Positions 56,691 to 64,000 of a stretch of DNA of 64,000 nucleotides are shown here, one piece after another. How positions within the stretch are numbered: position 1 is the stretch's first letter; each line of letters opens with the position of its first letter. The stretch lies in NCBI GenBank assembly GCA_023362775.1, contig JALMGJ010000002.1:33509414-33573413 (forward strand), read 5' to 3'. The position numbers and the translations under genes were made by a program. The DNA comes from Charina bottae (taxonomy: Eukaryota; Chordata; Lepidosauria; Squamata; Charinaidae). The notes below the pieces were generated by a model that saw only the letters and a program-made list of their open reading frames with translations, ran no database searches and was not told where the DNA came from.

Positions 56691-56930
56691 CTTCCAGCTG
56701 CTGCTGCTCCAACCCCGGGAAGACCCTCCCAGGCGGAAGCTGGAACAGGAAGTTCCTCTGCCCTCCTCCTCTACTCCGACATCTCCTCTAGCAATCCAAT
56801 ACTCTATTGTTTCAGCTCTCCCCCCCCCGCTCCCCCTCCCGTTGGATGTCGATCCTCAGCAACCACAGACGCCGCTACTGTATGGACAGCTTTCTAGGCG
56901 CAGAGGAAACTTATTTCTAGAGCGCCATCT
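56691..56930 (-). promoter_or_regulatory. First exon and promoter block, unit 2, proximal copy
   Basis: Homologue of 26921-27195. Splice donor CTGGAAG|GTGAGTTGAG is preserved (exon end 56691); three CAG triplets; C-run at 56820-56830. This copy has lost about 25 bp of the exon around the GGAATACTGCAGAGCG segment of the other copies. Nearer to the zinc-finger array than the distal copy. Confidence 0.45.
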
Positions 56931-56939
56931 ATCAACACC

Positions 56940-58537
56940 TCAGCTCCAAATAAGAAGAGAGCAGAATATACTGTCTAAAACTACTCTGGGGACATCACCA
57001 TGCAATACAGGTAGTCCTCCTTTCTGACTGCAATTGGGACCAGCAACTCTGTCACTAAGCAGCTCGGTCATTAAGTCCCTCTCCGAGTGAGATGGGTGGG
57101 GAATAAACTGGATATATAAATAAAAAAATAAAGATGACGTCACGTGAATGCGCTGACTTACATCAGTTCTGGCTGCGGTCATTAAGCGAATCACCATGGG
57201 TCATTAAGCACAATGTCAAACAACCATGATACATGAATGGAAGACCACTAGGAAATCCTGTGTTTGTTCGATAGACTTGGCAGTAAAAGAAAACATCACC
57301 ATGGGTCGTTAAGTGCAATGTTGTTACCTGGAATTTTTAGGCTTCATTATTAGCTTTTTAAAAAAGGTGATATTAGCATTTAAGCATGGCATCCATGCCT
57401 TCTTTTCACATTCAAGAAACCATGTTTTCCTTTTACCCAAAACCCTTTCTTTTACGTGCAAAAACTAGCCTTTTCAGCAACTAAACAAAAGACAGCATAT
57501 TCTGAATGTCCTTGAATACACTTGCAAGTTTTAAGATGATACACACCTGGCTGGGAAAGGGAGTGACATTACCCATAAATTTGCCACTTGTGGAATGTTA
57601 TCTAGATTCAATGTTTTCTATTATTCAATTCTCACATGGACACAATGTCTTTTATTGTTTGATTACTTGCTTTATGACGTATCACGTATACCAAATGTAT
57701 TTATCATTTGTCTCTGTACCCTAGAAAAGGACTTGACTCCCCTTAATAAATGCTTTTGCTTTTGCTTGAATTGTTGTGTGATTTGTGTTTTCAGGTAGGC
57801 AAAAAGCCACTTTGCAAAGTTAGTCTCTCCCCCAAATTCAGGGACCAAGTTTTTATCAGCTCCACACCAAACTTGGGGTGCCTGAGTTTCTAGGCAACAA
57901 CGTCAGATGACCGTGACTTGCAGCTTCCCGCTGGATTCCACACTGATTTGGCTTGTCAGAGGTCAGATGTGAAGGTGGCAAACAGCAATCATGTGACTGC
58001 AAGACACTGCCACCATCGTAATTGCAAGTTGTTGCCAGGACCCAAATTGCTTTGAGGGCCAAAAGTTTGAGGACCAGTTGTAAGTCTCCTTTTCAGTGCC
58101 ATCCTAACATTGAATGGTCACTAAACAAGTGGTAAGCGAACACTACCTATACACCTGAACATCCCAAATGGTCCTCAATAGTACTTTAAAAAAAAGTGCT
58201 GGGTTAAGCAGAGTTGAACCTGGTTAAAACATGGATGGGAGAGTTTGTTGGCTAGACTTGGAAGTAAAAAAGTTCCCAGGAGACAGCAGTGGCAGATCAG
58301 TCCCATATTGTTGCCAAGAAAACAACATCTCCATACAATCACAAGGAGTCAACGCTAACGTGAAGGAGAGAGAATTGCATGCACCAGTTTTGAAGCGTGC
58401 AGAACCAGTGGAATAAAATTTGGGGAGGGGAGGCATATGTAGCAGCTGGCATTTTTCAGCAGAGCTGCTTATCTGATTCTACCCCACGGAGGACACGAAA
58501 CAGCCCTACTTGCTCCCGGCCTCCGACCTAGCCTCAA
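56940..58537. repeat. Y block, unit 2, second copy
   Basis: Nearly colinear with 25330-26915, from CAGCTCCAAATAAGAAG to the first exon. No insertion splits it. Contains MITE-like and LTR-like remnants as in unit 1; AATAAATGC at about 57744. No coding region supported. Confidence 0.65.
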
Positions 58538-58542
58538 CTCAC

Positions 58543-58815
58543 CTTTCAGCTGCTGCTGTTACTCCGACACGGGGAATACTGCAGAGCGCTGGTCCGCGAC
58601 ACTCTCCTCGGAGGCGGAAGCCGGAACAGGAAGTTCCTCTGCCCTCCTCCTCTCCTCCGACATCCTCTCTAGCAATCCAATACTCTATTGTTTCAGCTCC
58701 CCCGCCCCCCTGCTCCCCCTCCCGTTGGATGTCGGTCCTCAGCAACCACAGATGCCGCTACTGTATGGACAGCTTTCCAGGCGTGGAGGTTGCTTATTTC
58801 TAGAGCGCCATCTAG
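58543..58815 (-). promoter_or_regulatory. First exon and promoter block, unit 2, distal copy
   Basis: Homologue of 26921-27195 with donor GCTGAAAG|GTGAGTTGAG (exon end 58543). Closer to the unit-1 block than the proximal copy is (keeps GGGAATACTGCAGAGCG and the GAGGCGGAAGCCGGAACAG segment). With the proximal copy it would give the unit-2 gene two alternative first exons. Confidence 0.45.
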
Positions 58816-59640
58816 CGACATGAGGCTGAAAAAGCCACTCGTCCGGTCGGCTTGACGAGATTGTTTTATTGATTATGGGCCATCAAGCCCTTTACGACTC
58901 CCAGCGACCACATGAATAGATTTTCTCCATGACCATCTAGACTCCCAAGGGTGCACTCATCGCCACTGTAACTGAGGAAGAAGCTTCGATTGCACGAAGC
59001 GAGAACCAAACCAAGGGAAAGCATCCTGGGGATAAACGATGTGCAAACAGGCAACAACGAAGTGCACCTCCCTTACGGATCAGTGACGACTGTTCCAGCC
59101 AGTTACATGTCTTGGGGGTGCAGGATAACTCCTCAAAACGTACCTTTACAAATGAGTGAAGCTTGCAGAGTGAAGCTTGACACTAGGTAGCTTTTCAAGA
59201 TTAGCTCGGGGCTGGGCCCTAAAAGTTCATGAAGTACTTGTTTGTGTGCGCAGTCCCTAATGGATTGCCAGCTTCCCAGCTTCATCCTATTAATAGAATA
59301 ATGAAACACACCCCAAAACCTGGAAGCATCCAGTGGCATTGCTTCCCAACCACATCTAGAAAGGAGGTATTGTCTTCCTATCTGTATTATTGGGGAGCCT
59401 AAATCTCGCTAGATGGCAGAATTACTCTGAGCAGCCTTCCCAATTCCCAGAGGAGTTAGCTTTCAGCCTTGAGAATTCCCAAGCCGCTTGGGCACAACAC
59501 TTGGAGGGCACTAGCTTGCAGATCAAAAGCTGATCAAAAGAGTCCTGCGCTTTCAGAGGCCTTGGCTCTCGGCGGAGATCAAAACGTCTCTACCTCCTAA
59601 AACTTCATTCCTGATTTCCTGGGGCTCAAAAGGATTTAGG
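58816..59640. repeat. Duplicated segment upstream of zinc-finger gene, unit 2
   Basis: Matches 27200-27330 and 27891-28565 in unit 1. Lacks the Penelope hairpin and hAT found there (empty region around 58935-58950). No gene recognised. The homology ends where the Gypsy element starts. Confidence 0.7.
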
Positions 59641-60016
59641 TGTCAGAGATCACCCGATCTCTGCCAAAATGGCAGGCAGACAAAGAGCTCATCAGTAGAC
59701 TGGAAGTGGCGCGAAACTGACATCGCCGGTCTAACAAAGGGAATAGACCGGCTCGCATCCAACCGACGCTCGGGAATACACATCTGGACGGCGGTTGCCG
59801 GAGCAACCAGGCAGACCTGACCACACGTGTCAGCAGCAAAGGACCCTAGGGGAGGGAAAGGTTTAAATGTGCTTGTTGTTCCCAGAATCGGCATTCCAGT
59901 CTTTGTTCGTGCTAGCTTCTGTATCCTGTAATAAACTCTTCTACTTCTAAGAACTCATGCGTCTGTGAGTTACTCTAGAGTAGGGAGGTTACAGATATCG
60001 GATGGAGTGCCTTACA
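59641..60016 (+). repeat. 5' LTR of Gypsy copy 2
   Basis: 376 bp, TGTCAGAGATC to CTTACA. It keeps GGTTTAAATGTGC, AATAAACTCTTC and the end TTACAGATATCGGATGGAG of copy 1, but its first half is diverged, so the two Gypsy copies come from different sublineages. Confidence 0.92.
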
Positions 60017-60139
60017 TAAAGACTGGAATCCCCAAACCAACCGGTTTTCCCTGAAGCGAACCCAACAGCTTCATGGTTGAGACCGGCTTCTACACATACT
60101 GGGCAGAGACCCGGGGAAAAAATTTTCGGAAGGGGACCA

Positions 60140-60720
60140 GGCGAGCAGGAACCGGCTCTCCCCGGCAGCGCCAAACAGCTGAGAGGCGGGGATCCCTGGC
60201 AGCAGCGCAGCAGCAGGAACCGGCTTTCCCCAGCAGCGCAGCAGCAACCAGCGCGCCAAACAGCTGAGAGGCGGGGATCCCTGGCAGCAGCGCAGCAGCA
60301 GGAACCGGCTTTCCCCAGCAGCGCAGCAGCAACCAGCGCGCCAAACAGCTGAGGGGCGGGGATCCCTGGCAGCAGCGCAGCAGCAGGAACCGGCTTTCCC
60401 CAGCAGCGGAGCAGCGGCGGCAGCGCAGCAGCAGGAACCAGCGCGCCAAACAGCTGAGAGGCGGCGATCCATCAGCTGAGCGGCGGCAGCAGCACAGCAG
60501 CAGGAACCGGCTTCACCGAGCAGCGGAGCAGCGGCGGCAGCGCAGCAGCAAAACCGGCGCTCCCAACGGCTGAGCAGAGGAACAGCCAAACAGCGGAGCA
60601 GCGCGGCAGAGCAGCAGCAGCAACCGGTGAGCCCATCAGCGGAGAGGCGGCGATCCCACCAGCTGAGCAGTGCGGCAGAGCAGCAGCAGCAACCGGCACT
60701 CCCAACAACTGAGAGGCGGC
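60140..60720 (+). repeat. CAG-rich tandem repeat in the Gypsy leader
   Basis: About three ~93-bp units (GCCAAACAGCTGAGAGGCGG, GGATCCCTGGCAGCAGCGCA, GCAGCAGGAACCGGCTTTCC, CCAGCAGCGCAGCAGCAACC) followed by degenerate units to about 60720. Copy 1 has a leader of only ~95 bp and no such array. Frames through the array (60071-60772 minus and two plus frames) are low-complexity. Confidence 0.85.
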
Positions 60721-60921
60721 AATCCACCAGGAGGCGACCCCTAGCGACGGGCAAGCGGGCAGCGGAGACCACGTGGCGGCAAAGCGGGGCAGAGACCAGC
60801 GCTCACAAGCAGCGGGCGAGCAGCGGATACCACGCGGCGGCAGACGGCGGCGGAGACCACGTGGCAGCCAACGCATCTACTCCGAGAGGTACGCGAGAAA
60901 ACCCCAACCCTGAGCGGTGGA

Positions 60922-62341
60922 ATGGAGTCCCAGGCTACCACGTCAGAGGAGGCAGCCCGGGAAGAAGCACAGAGGGTTGAAGCATGTGAACTCGAACCCA
61001 GCTCAGCCCCCCCGCAGGAAAAGGTACGGGGGGGGCGGCAAGAAAGCATAGAAGAAGGAGAAAAACATAGAGGTAACCAAAAACCCCATTCATTTAAGCA
61101 GCACCGAACCAGAGTTAGCGGGATGGTCCGTAGCTGTCGGTGAAGGGCTAGTGGAGAAAGGGGCAAAAGGAAATAAGAAGAAGGTCACCCCAACCCAACG
61201 CATCGTACGGCTGGAGGAACAGATGTCCAATGTGCAGCTAAATATAGGAATGCTGATAAATAAAATGGACTCATTGGGCGCTGCCTTTGGGAAATTAATG
61301 GACAAATTAGATGAACCCAGAGGGCGGGAACATGGCCTGATGCCACCCGAAGGAGAGGGAGAAACCGAAAGTGAGGAGGAGGAAGAGGAGAAATTTTGCC
61401 CCTATAACAGAGCACCCATGACTCCATCATACAATCAATACACGACCCCAGGGGGGCCACATACACCGTTTGGAATCGGTGAATTAAAAACGAAATTCAA
61501 CGGTGACCCCAAGAACCTAGCATGCTTTTTAACCCACGTACAGGGGTTCATGAGCGAATTCGAATACACCTTCCGAACGGAAGAGAGCAAAATCAGATAC
61601 ATCTCCAGTTTTCTGGAAGGTGAGGCAGGGGACTGGCTGGTGACGCTTCACAACCGGGGGGCTAGAGAACTACTGGACTTCCAAGAGTTCATGTATGCTC
61701 TCCGGAAACGGTTTGAAGATACGCTGACCAAAGTCTCAGCCAGGGCGCGTCTCCAGAACTTAAGGCAGGGAACTAGGACAGTAGCTGAATATGCTATGGA
61801 CTTTAAAAGATTATTATCCTATCTGCCGGAATGGCTGGAATCGATAAAGATAGAACACTTTCAATATGGTCTAAAACAGGACCTATTGGAAAAGGCATTG
61901 GACAGAGATGACCCTGGAACTCTAAAGGGGTGGATCCAATTAGCCGGGAAAATCGAGAGCAACAGGTTACAGTTGCAAAGCATCAGAAAACTGCAATTTA
62001 GACAGAGGTACGAGGGTAATTTCACAAATCAAACCCGTACACATGCGAAACAGCGGAGTTGGGAGGAGGAGAAGGATCGCCGGACTAAAGAGGGACTATG
62101 CTTTCGCTGCGGGAAGGAGGGACACCGAATTAGCGCTTGCCCTCAGGGGAGAACGAACGCTAAGAAACAACCTCCGGGGAAAAAGGCAACAGACAAAAAT
62201 AACCCAAAGACAACACACACTAAAGGAAAAGGAGCAGCGGCGGCAACAGTGCCCCATTGGCAGAATCCGGACCTAGAAGAAGACAGCGAGGACTCCGATT
62301 TCGAAATCCAGACGGCGGGAAACGAGCCAGGTCTGTTCTGA
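60922..62341 (+). pseudogene. Gypsy gag, copy 2
   Basis: ATG 60922 opens a frame (MESQATTSEEAAREEAQRVE) that continues out of frame with the main gag frame; the switch is near the A-run at 61063-61067. From about 61085 the gag frame is open to TGA 62339-62341: PTQRIVRLEEQM with heptads, CFLTHVQGFMSEFEYTFRTE, FLEGEAGDWLVTLHN, the zinc knuckle CFRCGKEGHRISAC (about 62101-62142), and an acidic end. It keeps CGA where copy 1 has the nonsense TGA. Confidence 0.88.
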
Positions 62342-62376
62342 TGAGCGCCACAGGACAGACCTCCACAAAGGGGCGC
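62317..62376 (+). promoter_or_regulatory. Programmed -1 frameshift signal, copy 2
   Basis: G GGA AAC at 62317-62323 in the gag frame, 5-nt spacer, arms AGGTCTGT (62329-62336) and ACAGACCT (62355-62362), loop GCGCC (62345-62349) complementary to GGCGC (62372-62376). The outermost base pair of copy 1 is lost, all others are kept. Confidence 0.8.
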
Positions 62377-64000
62377 AAAGGCAGTAGTCGCAACAACCCG
62401 ACAATGCACCTGAAGGTACAGTTAAAAATGTTGGGGGGACGGAAACAGTATGCAGGAGTTGCCATGTTAGATTCAGGCTGTTCGAGGAATTTGATGCACC
62501 CAAACGTAGCTAAAAAGATGGGTCTGGACCTGTGTAAACTTAAAACCCCCATCACATTTTGCCAATTAGATGGGTCTGAACTGAAAGGGGGGCCAGTGGA
62601 ATTTTACACTGAAGGACTTCAAATGACGTTGGGAACGCATGTGGAGACATTACGATTCTTAGTGGCTCCCATCGCAACACGTCCCATTGTGTTAGGATTA
62701 AAATGGTTGAGGGCAAGAAACCCCAAGGTAGATTGGGTCTCGGGAGAGTTGGAATTTACGGATGGGAATTATCAGGACTTGGACAATGGTAGCCCACCGG
62801 ACTACGTCGAGTTGGGGGCAACGGGGTTGGAATTGGAAGAGGGGGAGCAGGATAAAGGTAATAACACACTCTCCAACGCAATTCCGGAGAAATACCTGTC
62901 AGTAGCAGAGGTATTTGACAAAAGGGAATGTGAGCAGGAACCCCCCCATAGACAGTCAGACGCAACCATCGATCTAATCCCTAGGGCACCTTTCCCCAAG
63001 CCCAAGATGTATGCTATGACGCAAAAGGAACTGCAAGAGCTGCGCAATTTCATAGATAAGAACTTGGCAAGGGGGTTCATTGAGCCAGCCAACTCCCCCC
63101 CTTGCAGCCCCTGTCCTGTTCAGAAAGAAAAAGGACGGCTCACTCCAGCTCTGCACGCATTACAGGGGGCTCAATGCAATTTCGATTACCAGACAATACC
63201 CCCTACCGTTGCTAAAAGACATGTTAGCCCAGTTATCAAAAGGAAAAATATTTACAAAACTAGACGTCAGAGAAGCCTACTATCGTGTTCGCATAAGGGA
63301 GGGGGACGAATGGAAAACAGCGTTCAATTGCCCATTGGGATCGTTCCAATACAGAGTGCTCCCGTTTGGGATTGCAGGGGGACCGGGAATTTTCATGAGG
63401 TTCATAAACAAAGTATTGTATGAATTTTTGTATAAAGGGGTAATTGTATATTTGGACGATATATTAATATTTTCTGAGAATCTGGAAGAACACATGGATT
63501 TAGTTAAGAGGGTACTCGAGAAGTTATTGGAGGCAAAGCTGTATGTAAAACTCGAGAAATGTGAATTTCACAGGGAGCAGTTAGACTTCTTGGGGTATCG
63601 CATTTCACATGAGGGCATCGAGATGGACCCTGAAAAAGTCAAGGCGGTCCTAGGCGGGCGGCCCCCCCGTACTCGCAGACAGCTACAAGCATTCCTCGGT
63701 TTTGCGGGGTTTTATAGGCAATTCATTCAGAATTTCGCGCAAATCGCACTGCCCCTGACTGACCTGTTAAAGACAAACGGCAAGGGAGCAAACGCGAAAG
63801 CCCCATCACCGAGCACGAAACTCGTGTGGACGCAGGAATGCCAGGCAGTGTTTGATAGTCTAAAGGAAATGTTCACAAGAGAACCCATACTCAAGCACCC
63901 AGAAGCTGACAAACCATTTGTGATACACACAGATGCATCAATTAGCGCAGTGGGGGGCCATACTTTTGCAGGCAGATGACACGGGGAAACTAAGACCATG
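62341..64000 (+). pseudogene. Gypsy pol (PR-RT-RH start), copy 2, partial
   Basis: Protease DSGCSRNLMHPNVAKKMGLD (about 62470-62530); RT with FTKLDVREAYYRVRIREGDE, the VYLDDILIFS active site (about 63450-63480), LDFLGYRISHEGIEMDPEKV; and the RNase H start HTDASISAVGG (about 63925-63955). One extra C at 63095-63101 and one extra G at 63951-63956 break the frame. Integrase and chromodomain lie beyond the window. Confidence 0.9.

Larger units (their letters stand above)
55441..56930. repeat. Y block, unit 2, first copy
   Basis: Continues the intron sequence of unit 1 from 24985. 55685-55935 matches 25205-25500, then a deletion leads to sequence equal to 26540-27180 (56345-56920), ending in a second first-exon block. 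A solo LTR is inserted at 56028. The tandem copy follows at 56940. Confidence 0.65.
59641..64000 (+). mobile_element. Sushi-like chromodomain Gypsy element, copy 2, cut by window end
   Basis: Same family as copy 1 with diverged LTR and leader. Order in the window: LTR, ~900-bp leader, gag, frameshift signal, protease, RT, RNase H start. It is broken by small homopolymer changes: an A-run near 61067 in gag, 7 C versus 6 C at about 63095 and 6 G versus 5 G at about 63951 in pol. Preceding base context is TTAGG; the right target duplication lies outside the window. Confidence 0.93.

Noticed and set aside
60071..60772. 233-codon minus-strand frame rich in C, A and L
   Set aside because: Antisense of the CAG-rich leader repeat of the Gypsy element.

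Overview
This window is nuclear DNA of a vertebrate and most likely of a squamate reptile (snake or lizard). The argument is its combination of repeats: BovB-type RTE LINEs, tRNA-headed SINEs whose tails resemble the BovB/RTE 3' end, a CR1/L2-group LINE, L1, Penelope-like elements, a Sushi-like chromodomain Ty3/Gypsy element, Ty1/Copia fragments, many short hAT elements and a pogo-type transposon. No single-copy housekeeping gene, tRNA, rRNA or CRISPR array was found. The only host-type protein genes are two C2H2 zinc-finger genes on the minus strand.

Underneath the transposons lies a diverged tandem segmental duplication. Unit 1 has an H part (about 2653-21920, heavily interrupted) followed by a zinc-finger X part (about 22199-28800). 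Unit 2 has H (about 29526-36050) and X (about 49341-59640). Each X part carries a zinc-finger array, an upstream small exon, and further upstream a non-coding first exon with a good splice donor; in unit 2 that first-exon block is itself duplicated. One zinc-finger array (22614-24476) has two in-frame stops. The other (49989-51668) is an open array of 19 complete fingers with a 16-bp deletion at its N-terminal side. Because the unit exists twice, many insertions in one copy have a recognisable empty site in the other.

Layout. 1-249: retroelement tail. 250-2652: truncated BovB. 2653-10698: duplicated host DNA holding a Penelope-like fragment that was in turn hit by a complete Sushi-like Gypsy element (4069-10061). 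10699-13996: solo LTR containing a pogo element. 14001-15478: host DNA with a hAT element. 15479-19735: BovB split by a second RTE and by a Penelope element. 19736-22311: host DNA, SINE, hAT pieces. 22312-28800: unit-1 zinc-finger region. 28801-36050: second host copy with a 1.46-kb hAT-like element, two solo LTRs, SINEs and hATs. 36102-49340: Copia fragments separated by an L1, a Penelope piece and a nearly intact RTE. 49341-59640: unit-2 zinc-finger region with a CR1/L2-group LINE. 59641-64000: second Gypsy element, running out of the window.

The strongest observations are these: a conserved -1 frameshift signal (GGGAAAC plus a potential pseudoknot) at the gag-pol junction of both Gypsy copies; a Penelope insertion that carries a 199-bp inverted, apparently identical copy of host DNA found 2.6 kb away; 180-bp hairpin-shaped Penelope derivatives with their own target-site duplications; and a ladder of nested insertions whose order can be read from the target-site duplications. 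Most elements are decayed by nonsense changes and small indels, so the region is best read as a transposon-dense zinc-finger cluster, not as one new functional system.
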